DNA from: GW2011-AR15 sp964512765
GTDB taxonomy: Archaea > Nanobdellota > Nanobdellia > Woesearchaeales > GW2011-AR15
Direction: 5' to 3'
Assembly (NCBI GenBank): GCA_964512765.1
Contig: CAZEKF010000009.1
Location: forward strand, 1-64,000
Length of the DNA stretch: 64,000 bases
In this document: positions 25,234 to 32,667 of the stretch, in pieces
Layout: each line of letters begins with the position of its first letter
Position numbering within the stretch: position 1 is the stretch's first letter
Translations under genes and position numbers: made by a program
The notes under the pieces: generated by a model
What the model was told of the DNA's origin: nothing
Database searches by the model: none
The model's input: the letters and a program-made list of their open reading frames with translations, nothing else

Positions 25234-25794
25234 ATGGTTAAAAATGTTGTAGGTAGATTGATTGAAACTGTAGATAGAATGGGAGTATATGCAAACCCGC
25301 ATGGTTCATTAGATGAATTAACAATAAGACGTGACCTTGCAGTTAATGAAGAATCAGATTTTGCACTTGCAGCAGATATACACTTTATTTGGGCTTTTTT
25401 ATACAAAGATGAAGATTTCCATTTTGTTCCTCTAAGTGAAAATGAAGGCGAACAACCAAAGGATATAGCGGCAGCAGATCAAGCAACAACTGTTTTAAGA
25501 AATATTCTTCAGGATTACCTTGATTCAGGAAACAATAGTGATATTAGAAGTCTAGTTGCAGCTGCTAGCTGGAATTATGAAGCTCCAGGTGCAATGGATT
25601 TAGCACTAGAGATTGGAGATTATATGCATGAAAGAAACGCTGAATATAATATGCGAAATTCTGAAAGAAGGACAGAAGTAGATAGAACAATTGTTCAAGG
25701 TGGCGAACTCACAAGTAATTCTGATTTTAATCCAGTTAGATTAGCTAAACATGAAACAAATTTAAGTGGATTGCTAGAAATTGGGAGAGGATGA
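25234..25794 (+). CDS. Hypothetical protein, 186 aa, ending at an in-frame TGA
   Basis: No family recognised. Acidic and helical (NPHGSLDELTIRRDLAVNEE... DFALAADIHFIWAFLYKDED). GGAGGAG lies 7 nt before the ATG, a strong SD. The TGA at 25792-25794 is followed in the same frame by 74 more stop-free codons (25795-26016), so the original product may have been about 261 residues. The reading could be a stop mutation or readthrough; no selenocysteine element was recognised. Confidence 0.65.
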   Translation: MVKNVVGRLIETVDRMGVYANPHGSLDELTIRRDLAVNEESDFALAADIHFIWAFLYKDEDFHFVPLSENEGEQPKDIAAADQATTVLRNILQDYLDSGNNSDIRSLVAAASWNYEAPGAMDLALEIGDYMHERNAEYNMRNSERRTEVDRTIVQGGELTSNSDFNPVRLAKHETNLSGLLEIGRG

Positions 25795-26019
25795 TATGAT
25801 AATGGTAGTTTGCAATATGTAGAAGGTGGAGAGCATAACCTAGAAGCAGGAACATCAATTATACCTCTTAAATATGTTAAAGGGAACATAACGAATAATT
25901 TAAAAGCAATTGGATTTATGCTTAATAGAATTCTAAGAGCAACATTTATTGCATCAGAGCTGAAAGAGTTAAGTTATAATCCAACTCAACAATTAAGAGA
26001 GATAGAGATACCTTACTAG
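25795..26019 (+). pseudogene. In-frame continuation after TGA (74 codons)
   Basis: Open in exactly the frame of the preceding gene: YDNGSLQYVEGGEHNLEAG... to ...REIEIPY. There is no ATG or GTG at its head; the first possible start is TTG at 25810 without a matched SD. This supports a broken single gene or readthrough rather than a separate gene. Predicted helical, family unknown. Confidence 0.5.
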
Positions 26020-26029
26020 TATAACTTTT

Positions 26030-27244
26030 TTATTCTTTTTCTTTTATATTATTAACTAAATACACTTTATCATTCTCTCTAACTAATTGATCTATCTTAA
26101 TACCAACAACATCTCCTTTTGTTGCTTTATCCAGTTCATTTTTATTTTTTTGTATAGATTCAACAGTTGTTTCAACACAACCAGTTTTGTTGCCTATTAT
26201 GATTAGTTTGACCCCTTTTTTTAATTCATTACTAAGAATCTTTACTTCAGCCACATTAACTTTTTTATAATAATTTAAAACAGGTCCTATGAACACTTTT
26301 TTACTTGTAGCAACACTTCCATATTCAGTTGCAAAATCTTTTTCAGTTGGTTTGTTAAAATAAAACCCTGTTGAAAAGCCTCTATTATACACAGATTCTA
26401 ACTTTTTCTTTAACTCAGTTTTTAATTCATCAGTTAGATCTTTATTATAGTAAGCATCAATGGCTTGTTTATAGCTTTCTATGACTGTTTTTACATATTC
26501 AGGTTGCTTGGCCCTGCCTTCAATTTTGAGAGCAGCTGCGCCTGTTTCTATGATTTTGTCAATGAATTCTATTGAACAAAGATCTTTAGCGCTCATGACA
26601 TAGTTATTCTCTAGTTCTAATTTATATCCTTCTTCTTTATCTTTGATAATGTATTCTCTTCTACAAGGTTGTATACATTCGCCTCGATTAGCACTTTTAT
26701 TATACAAAAATTGAGAAGTAAAACACCTTCCAGATACAGAAACGCACATTGCACCATGTACAAAGATCTCTATTTCAGCTTTTGTACTAGCAGTTATTTT
26801 TTTAATTTGTTCTAGACTAGATTCTCTTGCTAAGACTATACGTTCTGCGCCTAGTTCATGATAAAAATTAGCTGCTTCTGAATTACTTACACTTGCTTGT
26901 GTTGAAATATGGAATGGAATACCATGTTTTTTACATAATTGTATAACTGAAAAATCCCAGCATATGATTGCATCTACTTTATATTTCTTGGCATGTTTAA
27001 TGAGTTTTTCAATATCTTTGATTTCGTTTTCATATACAATAATGTTCACTGTTAAGAATGTTTTAACCTTGTTTTTATGGCATAACTCTACAACTTTAGC
27101 TAACTCATCTAGTTCAAAATTCTTAGCAGAAGCTCGCATGTTAAACCCTTTAATACCAAAATAAACAGAATCTACGCCTGCGTTAATAGCAGTGTTTAAC
27201 ATTGCCCATGAACCTACTGGTGCTAATATTTCAGGTTTTTTCAT
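26030..27244 (-). CDS. Peptidase U32 family protein (tRNA/rRNA hydroxylation type)
   Basis: 404 aa. Begins PEILAPVGSWAMLNTAINAG with SVYFGIKGFNMRASA, the TIM-barrel start of the U32 family. The family signature with conserved cysteines is present: HGAMCVSVSGRCFTSQFL and GECIQPCRREY (residues ~165-205), followed by SAKDLCSIEFID and ALKIEGRAKQPEYV. U32 proteins TrhP and RlhA hydroxylate tRNA U34 and 23S rRNA using prephenate-derived chemistry and an Fe-S cluster, so an RNA-modification role is more likely than collagen degradation. Specific target unknown. Confidence 0.88.
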   Translation of the reverse strand: MKKPEILAPVGSWAMLNTAINAGVDSVYFGIKGFNMRASAKNFELDELAKVVELCHKNKVKTFLTVNIIVYENEIKDIEKLIKHAKKYKVDAIICWDFSVIQLCKKHGIPFHISTQASVSNSEAANFYHELGAERIVLARESSLEQIKKITASTKAEIEIFVHGAMCVSVSGRCFTSQFLYNKSANRGECIQPCRREYIIKDKEEGYKLELENNYVMSAKDLCSIEFIDKIIETGAAALKIEGRAKQPEYVKTVIESYKQAIDAYYNKDLTDELKTELKKKLESVYNRGFSTGFYFNKPTEKDFATEYGSVATSKKVFIGPVLNYYKKVNVAEVKILSNELKKGVKLIIIGNKTGCVETTVESIQKNKNELDKATKGDVVGIKIDQLVRENDKVYLVNNIKEKE

Positions 27245-27268
27245 ATTAAAAAAGAAATCACTGTTGTT

Positions 27269-27841
27269 TTAAAAAGATAATGACTGTTTAAACAACTCAA
27301 TGTCTTTATACAAATGTGTTCTAAACCCAAACAATTTAGCCTTTTCAATAAATTCTTGTTTATCATCACAAAACAATATCTCATTAGGTTCTAATTGTAA
27401 ATAATCAAGAACATAATCAATCATTTCCTTACTTGGTTTTTTGAATCCAATATCAAATGAAGCAATAACTTTATCAAAAACTTGTAATATTTCCTTATAA
27501 TATTCTATCCTATATTTTTCATTGTTTGTTACTAGTATGCATTTAACACTGTTATTTTTTAGTTCTTTAACCAATTCCAACATCTCATTGTCAAACATGC
27601 CAAATTCAAACCATAGTTTAAGAAATTCGTCAATATCAGCAGGAAAGTTCCATTTTTCTAGGTAAGGTTTTAGCTCTGTTTTAAGATCAGCTTTACCAAT
27701 CAAACATTTTTCAAACTCTTTTTTAAAAAACTCAGAAATAACGTCTTCTCCAATACCATATTTTTTAGCAATATGAATACTAAAATAACCGTCAGAATGA
27801 TGCACCATGCCATCCAAGTCAAAGATGATTGCTTTTATCAT
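27269..27841 (-). CDS. HAD-superfamily hydrolase
   Basis: 190 aa from MIKAIIFDLDGMVHHSDGYF, which carries the catalytic DxD nucleophile site. Motif II is ILVTNNE (Thr), and motif III/IV is GFKKPSKEMIDYVL with EILFCDDKQEF (Lys and the acidic pair). A cap of helices (residues ~18-85) marks subfamily I, phosphoglycolate phosphatase-like. The substrate is not predictable. The start at 27841 is chosen because the symmetric TATA at 27867-27872 lies 28.5 nt upstream; a longer frame to 27973 would run through that promoter and into fkbP. Confidence 0.85.
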   Translation of the reverse strand: MIKAIIFDLDGMVHHSDGYFSIHIAKKYGIGEDVISEFFKKEFEKCLIGKADLKTELKPYLEKWNFPADIDEFLKLWFEFGMFDNEMLELVKELKNNSVKCILVTNNEKYRIEYYKEILQVFDKVIASFDIGFKKPSKEMIDYVLDYLQLEPNEILFCDDKQEFIEKAKLFGFRTHLYKDIELFKQSLSF

Positions 27842-27866
27842 TACTTCATAACATTTCCCAAAACTA

Positions 27867-27872
27867 TTTAAA
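27867..27872. promoter_or_regulatory. Palindromic TATA serving both directions
   Basis: TTTAAA within ACTATTTAAACATT is centred at 27869.5. The minus-strand ATG (27841) and plus-strand ATG (27898) are each 28.5 nt from the centre, so one symmetric TATA could direct leaderless transcription of both the HAD and the FKBP gene. Confidence 0.6.
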
Positions 27873-27897
27873 CATTTTCTTACTCTGATTAAGTTAA

Positions 27898-28557
27898 ATG
27901 ACATATAAACTAAAAGATTTTGTTGAACTTGAATATACTGGTAAGTTAGAAGATGGTACTGTTTTTGACACAACTGACGAAAAAGTTGGTAAAGAATCTG
28001 GGTTAGGAAACGAAAGTACAGTGTTTGGTCCAGCAGTTATTTGTTTAGGTGAAGCGCATATTATTCCTGGCATAGAAAATAAAATCATTGGTAAAGATCC
28101 TAAAAGTTTCACTATTGAACTACAACCTGAAGACGCGTTTGGCAAAAAAGAAACTAAACTGTTGAAGTTAATGCCAATGAAAGTTTTCAAAAAACAAGAG
28201 ATACAACCGTTTCCAGGGTTAGAAGTTAACATTGACAACAATTACGGTACTGTAAGAACTGTTTCAGGAGGAAGAGTTATTGTTGATTTTAACCATCCGT
28301 TATCAGGCCGTGTTGTGATTTATGAAGTTAAAAACATTAAAAAAGTAACTGAATTACTTGATAAAGTAAAAGCTGTTTTTAAGAACGAACTTAATATTAC
28401 TGATGAGATCATAGAAGTCAAAGAAAAAAAGGTAATTATCAATGAAGAAAAGTTTCCAAAAGAGGTTCTTGATAATGTTAAAAAACGTGTCAAAGAACTG
28501 ATTCCTGAAGTTAAAGATGTTCTTCTAAAAAAAGACTATAAACCACCTAAAAAGTAA
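27898..28557 (+). CDS. FKBP-type peptidyl-prolyl isomerase (SlyD-like)
   Basis: 219 aa. Folding helper with proline-isomerase and chaperone activity. FKBP segments: VELEYTGKLEDGTVFDTT, FGPAVICLGEAHIIPGIENK and IELQPEDAFGKK, then an insert-in-flap chaperone domain (~residues 88-130), VDFNHPLSGRVVIYEV closing the FKBP fold, and a C-terminal ~75-residue extension of charged helix-strand elements typical of archaeal long FKBPs. Leaderless promoter shared with the HAD gene. Confidence 0.93.
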   Translation: MTYKLKDFVELEYTGKLEDGTVFDTTDEKVGKESGLGNESTVFGPAVICLGEAHIIPGIENKIIGKDPKSFTIELQPEDAFGKKETKLLKLMPMKVFKKQEIQPFPGLEVNIDNNYGTVRTVSGGRVIVDFNHPLSGRVVIYEVKNIKKVTELLDKVKAVFKNELNITDEIIEVKEKKVIINEEKFPKEVLDNVKKRVKELIPEVKDVLLKKDYKPPKK

Positions 28558-28647
28558 CTTTTTTTCTATCGTTAACTTTAAATAGTAGTACTACATTGGA
28601 GTTAATATAAAAATTTATAAAAAGATAATTGGGTGGAGGTGTTAATT

Positions 28648-29757
28648 TTGGACATTAAAGTTAATGAAGATTTCAAGTCATCGCCTAAAGGAATTTCTAT
28701 TACAAAACCGCACGAGATTGATCGTGAGCTAGAAGAAATTCTTGCCAGGCAAAAAGCCGCAATAAAAGTAATTGGGACAGGTGGTGCAGGTAATAACACA
28801 ATAAACAGAATAACTGAAGTTGGTATTGCAGGTGCTGAGTCTGTTGCAGTTAACACAGACGCGCAAGATTTGTTATACACAAGCGCTGATAAAAAGATTC
28901 TCATTGGTAAAGACCTTACTAAAGGTCTAGGTGCAGGTTCTATACCTAAAATTGGTGAAGAAGCTGCTAGAGAAACCGAAGCTGAGCTAAGGAATACAAT
29001 GCAAGGCGCAGACATGGTGTTTATCACATGTGGTCTAGGTGGTGGTACTGGTACTGGAAGTGCTCCTGTAATAGCTGAAGTTGCTAAAAAATCCGGTGCA
29101 TTAATTGTAGGTATTGTTACAATGCCTTTTTCCATGGAAGGTCAGAGAAGGTATGAGAATGCTTTATTAGGTCTAGAAAAACTTGAACGGGTAGTTGATA
29201 CTTTAATTGTTATTCCTAACGATAAATTATTAGAATTAGCGCCAGATTTACCCTTACACACAGCATTTAAAGTTGCAGACGAAATTCTAACAAACGCAGT
29301 TAAAGGTATTGCTGAATTAGTTACAAAAGCTGGTTTAGTAAACTTAGACTTTGCAGATATTAAAGCTATCATGGGCTCAGGAGGGGTTGCTCTTATTGGA
29401 GTAGGTGAATCAGACACAGAAAACAGGGCAACTGAAGCTGTTGAAAAAGCTATAGAGAATCCTTTACTAGACGTTGACATTGCAGGCGCATCTGGTGCAT
29501 TAATCAATGTATCTGGTGGTCCTGACATGACATTAGACGAAGCTAGGAAAGTTGTTGAAACTGTTTCTAACAGACTAGACGAAGACGCTCGTGTTATATG
29601 GGGAGCTAGCATTGCTGAAGATTTGCAAGGTAGTATTCGTACTATTCTCATCATAACAGGAGTTAAAAGTACTCAAATCTTTGGCAGAGAAAAACGGTTA
29701 GTAGAAAAAGAAAAGCAAGATATTGAAGAAGAGCTAGGGATAGAGTTTGTTGATTAA
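28648..29757 (+). CDS. ftsZ: Cell division protein FtsZ
   Basis: 369 aa tubulin-like GTPase forming the division ring. Motifs: IKVIGTGGAGNNTINRI (GTP loop), the tubulin signature LGGGTGTGSAPVIAEV, NDKLLEL, the catalytic loop NLDFADIKAIM (T7) and a short C-terminal tail ending EEELGIEFVD, presumably for SepF or another membrane tether. I choose TTG 28648 because GGAGGTG at 28635-28641 is an ideal SD 6 nt before it; the GTG at 28633 overlaps that SD. It stands alone between fkbP and an orphan gene. Confidence 0.95.
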   Translation: MDIKVNEDFKSSPKGISITKPHEIDRELEEILARQKAAIKVIGTGGAGNNTINRITEVGIAGAESVAVNTDAQDLLYTSADKKILIGKDLTKGLGAGSIPKIGEEAARETEAELRNTMQGADMVFITCGLGGGTGTGSAPVIAEVAKKSGALIVGIVTMPFSMEGQRRYENALLGLEKLERVVDTLIVIPNDKLLELAPDLPLHTAFKVADEILTNAVKGIAELVTKAGLVNLDFADIKAIMGSGGVALIGVGESDTENRATEAVEKAIENPLLDVDIAGASGALINVSGGPDMTLDEARKVVETVSNRLDEDARVIWGASIAEDLQGSIRTILIITGVKSTQIFGREKRLVEKEKQDIEEELGIEFVD

Positions 29758-29776
29758 GAAGTATAGAATTACAAAG

Positions 29777-30070
29777 CTAATCCAAAACATAGTCGAGTAA
29801 AGTATCTATAGAAGCATTATTTTGTATTAATATATCCTCAGTAGCGTCCCTAGTAATTTTTGTTGGTGTTCCATTCTTCCAAATATTTGTATGGTCATAA
29901 GTATAATTACATGCTCGGTTTGGATGATCACCCTTAAATCTCCAACCAATGCACAACGACTGATCAGGACTCAATCCTATTACATTATGACATTGAATAT
30001 TAAAAATATCTTTTCCAGGTTCAAGGTAGGCATAATCATCAGATACGCATCTAGCATAAATAAGTTCCAT
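29777..30070 (-). CDS. Small hypothetical protein, 97 aa
   Basis: MELIYARCVSDDYAYLEPGK... with Trp, Cys and His-containing core (IGWRFKGDHPNRACNYTYDH). No family recognised; no signal or membrane segment. The ATG follows an AT-rich tract with a possible TATA near 30095. It converges on ftsZ. Looks like a real soluble protein, but evidence is limited to an open frame with sensible composition. Confidence 0.45.
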   Translation of the reverse strand: MELIYARCVSDDYAYLEPGKDIFNIQCHNVIGLSPDQSLCIGWRFKGDHPNRACNYTYDHTNIWKNGTPTKITRDATEDILIQNNASIDTLLDYVLD

Positions 30071-30278
30071 TTTTAATGATTACTATATTTTTTATAAAAA
30101 GCTATCTTGATTCTGAATTTAACATAAGTATTGATAGATGCTAACAATAAAGGTGAACAATACCTCTTCCCATACGATTTAGAAACACTAACTTTTTTAT
30201 TAATTTTTTATTTTTCACCACTAATAAATTACTATAAAATAAAAAGTTTTAAATAATAAGACCTAATCACGTCTAATT

Positions 30279-30881
30279 ATGGGACAGTATCCAATTATAG
30301 CAACCACTAATGAAATCTGGGCAATTAATCCTGCAAATAAACAAAGGTTAAAACTAGCGCATGTGAACGCAGGTATTTTAGGGCTCTACGCATGTGACAG
30401 AGGAATTTATCATGCTGCTGTAACTCTCTCAGAGAATAGTAAGCTTGTGCAAGAAGGAAGTAAAAGAGTACAAAGAGAGTTTGATTATAACTATGTAACA
30501 ATATATGATACTATTTCAGGAAATAGCGCTTGTACTGCTTTTCCACCTGGTCAAGATAGAATGCCTCTCGAAGACAGAATGATGGAAATAGAATTCGCAT
30601 TTTCAAGAAAAGGCGAAGCATTAAACTTTTAGATAAATGGTGTAGAATGCACTCTTTTTGAAAGATTTAAAGGTGACGTTGTACCTGATCAAGCATTTAG
30701 CTATAAGAATGATAGAGTCTATTTTGACGGTAGAAGAATTGGAAAATTCGGTAGTGATATATTGTATTTTGGAGTTGTAAGTACTAATCAGTTTCCAAGA
30801 TTATGCAGGAGAAAAAACACTAATTTACTTGAAAAGTATAACTTATTCTTTAAAACAAAATCTAAAAAAGAAAAGGGTTAA
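30279..30881 (+). pseudogene. Hypothetical gene interrupted by an in-frame TAG
   Basis: Codons 1-117 (MGQYPIIATTNEIWAINPAN...) end at TAG 30630-30632. The same frame then stays open for 82 codons (INGVECTLFERFKGDV... to KSKKEKG) up to TAA 30879-30881, giving ~200 residues if the amber codon is read through. The downstream part starts with ATA AAT and lacks its own start or SD. TTTAAATA (30248-30255) centred 27.5 nt before the ATG is a good leaderless promoter. A recent nonsense mutation is the simplest reading. The product may be a beta-propeller- or WG-like small fold; no family is assigned. Confidence 0.6.
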
Positions 30882-30914
30882 AGTTTAAAATAATTAATAA
30901 ATTCATTCTTATAT

Positions 30915-31598
30915 ATGAGACTTGACAATATTGGGAAATTACTTAGAACTAATCATAGGGAAATTACTCCAGAATATGTGAGAAAAACTTTTAGAGATTT
31001 TTCACCTACAATGCTATGGTCGTATTTGGAAAGAAAACTATATATGAATGCAAGGGAAAGATACACTAGAGAGAAAAAGTCTATCATAGATTTTTATGCA
31101 GCAGGGTTAAACACACCAGAGCTTTTAAAATATAATGATCAAGCATTAGAATTAACTGTCCGAACCTTAGAATTAACAGATCTTGTTGATGTTTTCCAAG
31201 ATCTTAGAATTCACAAAGATGACAAATTAGATTGTTTTAGACAAGGATTAATACAGTTACAAAAAATTCATAATTTGAACAGAACACACGGTGATCCATA
31301 CTTTAAGAATTTTTACAGGTTAGATAAGCTCTATCCAAATCGTGGAATTGTATATACATCAGGTTTTGAATACCAACGAGACTCACCTGATCCTAAAATT
31401 ACAGATGTATTAATATTTGTTGCAGATGCTATATACCTAATCAATGGTCAACACCCAAAAGAAACTCCTGCACCAATGTCCATATTAGAGGAAACTTATG
31501 GAACAAATATTTCATTTCCTTTTGATGCAAGAGACAGATTTTTCTTTAGAGCACGTTTTGGCATGAGACATGATTTTTTTGAATATTTCGAATGTTGA
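30915..31598 (+). CDS. Kinase-like protein with degenerate active site
   Basis: 227 aa. The segment LIQLQKIHNLNRTHGDPYFKNF (H125, G126, D127, N132) matches the HGDxxxxN catalytic loop of the RIO/Bud32/aminoglycoside-kinase group. Where these enzymes have (I)DF(G/E) the protein reads TSGFEYQ, so the metal-binding Asp seems replaced by Gly. The N-lobe is short and lacks a clear ATP loop. It may be an inactive or atypical kinase. TTTAAAATAA is centred 27 nt before the ATG, and a decayed copy of its promoter and first codons lies at 34999-35095. Confidence 0.6.
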   Translation: MRLDNIGKLLRTNHREITPEYVRKTFRDFSPTMLWSYLERKLYMNARERYTREKKSIIDFYAAGLNTPELLKYNDQALELTVRTLELTDLVDVFQDLRIHKDDKLDCFRQGLIQLQKIHNLNRTHGDPYFKNFYRLDKLYPNRGIVYTSGFEYQRDSPDPKITDVLIFVADAIYLINGQHPKETPAPMSILEETYGTNISFPFDARDRFFFRARFGMRHDFFEYFEC

Positions 31599-31600
31599 AC

Positions 31601-32116
31601 CTAAGCTTCCATCATAACTTTCTGGATCAATGGTTTTTCACTAATAGAATGAAGAACAAGATCATTGTATGTATCTTTGTGTATTTTTTCAGGATGTATT
31701 AATTGGATGGACGAAAAACTAATTGTACCGTTATAATTGTTTTTAAGAGAGAAAATTAGACTATCAATATCTTTTAATTCTTTAAACCCGCACATCATAA
31801 TAACTCTAGTATCAGGTAATGCAGATTCCATTAATTTAATAACTTCTTTTTTCTTTTTAACAGATTCAATAAAATCTGATAAGTGTGTGCTATCCATTAT
31901 ATTAAGTTCAATCATAGCATAAATTGTGATACTAATTTTGTTAACGTCAATGTTAACAGAATAGTTTTTCAGAATTTGTTTTTGCTCAAGTCTTTTTTTA
32001 ATTTTACTGACTGCTTGTTTAGTAATTTTTAATTTCTGTGCAAGAACTGAAAAATTAATGTCTTTCAATTCTAATAATATTTTAATAAATCTTTTTTCAG
32101 TCTTTGTTAAAGCCAT
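31601..32116 (-). CDS. Lrp/AsnC-like transcription regulator
   Basis: 171 aa. N-terminal helix-turn-helix MALTKTEKRFIKILLELKDI ... LAQKLKITKQAVSKIKKRLE (residues ~1-45), then INVDVNKI... and a C-terminal alpha/beta half shaped like a RAM/AsnC effector domain (YAMIELNIMD, VIMMCGFKELKDIDSLIFSL). Such proteins sense amino acids and bind DNA as dimers or octamers. The 3' end nearly abuts the kinase-like gene (2 bp). Its own upstream region is unusually full of AAACTTAA/TTTAAGTTT-type repeats, which may be its targets. Confidence 0.75.
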   Translation of the reverse strand: MALTKTEKRFIKILLELKDINFSVLAQKLKITKQAVSKIKKRLEQKQILKNYSVNIDVNKISITIYAMIELNIMDSTHLSDFIESVKKKKEVIKLMESALPDTRVIMMCGFKELKDIDSLIFSLKNNYNGTISFSSIQLIHPEKIHKDTYNDLVLHSISEKPLIQKVMMEA

Positions 32117-32475
32117 TTTTGTATTCTTTAATCTATATTATACACTCTTTTTTTAGCGTGAAATGAGTTTTAATTCATTTAAGGATAAACAGAAGATTCC
32201 ACTCTCTTAGACTCCCACCCATCCACCCTCTTTTTAATTTAATTAATCATTTAAAAAACTTTGGTTGATCAAAACTAAACTTAATAGTTTAAGTGGACTA
32301 CTGAACTATAATATAAACTAAAATGTTTAATTTCATTAAACTTAAAAGTTAAACTTTTTTAAATAGTTAACGGAATTGATTAAGTCAACTTCTAAACTAG
32401 TATATGGTTTACTATGTCAACCGCACATTTATTAATAGTAATATACGGTTTTGTATATTAAGATTGTAATGTCAG
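32117..32475. promoter_or_regulatory. AT-rich repeat-bearing upstream region
   Basis: No gene is visible in these ~360 bases. From 32270 to 32400 several overlapping short repeats built on AAACTTAA and its complement occur (CTAAACTTAATAGTTTAAG, ATTAAACTTAAAAGTTAAAC, AACTTCTAAACTAG). The density next to an Lrp-type gene suggests operator sites or curved DNA, but no strict spacing is seen. A polypyrimidine stretch lies at 32200-32235. Confidence 0.4.
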
Positions 32476-32617
32476 AGAACACTAAAATAAACATAAAAAT
32501 AGTGTTCTTTCAACACAATTCACCAATCGCCTGTGTTTAAAAAGACACTACCCAATCCACCAACCTAAACGATTGGTGAAGTGTAAAACAAGGGAATGTT
32601 TTGCATTCTCTTGTTTT
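32476..32617 (+). ncRNA. Candidate structured RNA with terminator-like hairpin
   Basis: Three perfect or near-perfect stems follow one another: AGAACACTA/TAGTGTTCT (32476-32508, 9 bp); a two-part helix ACAC-AA-TTCACCAATCG with CGATTGGTGAA-GTGT (32513-32584, 15 bp around a 40-nt loop that itself contains GTGT/ACAC); and AAAACAAGGGAATG/CATTCTCTTGTTTT (32585-32617, 14 bp with one G-T) followed by a T-rich tail. TTTATTAATA near 32428 could be a promoter. No ORF is present. It could be an independent RNA or the leader of the surface-protein gene at 32668. Not recognised as a known family. Confidence 0.5.
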
Positions 32618-32667
32618 TGTATTGACATTATAATTTATATTATTAATATACAATGAGGTGATAGAGA

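Noticed and set aside
25792..25794. TGA as a selenocysteine codon
   Set aside because: No SECIS-like stem with the archaeal conserved bases was seen downstream, and no Sec protein family is recognised; decay is simpler.
27842..27973. N-terminal extension of the HAD hydrolase
   Set aside because: It would run through the shared promoter into the FKBP gene, and the HAD motif begins immediately at 27841.
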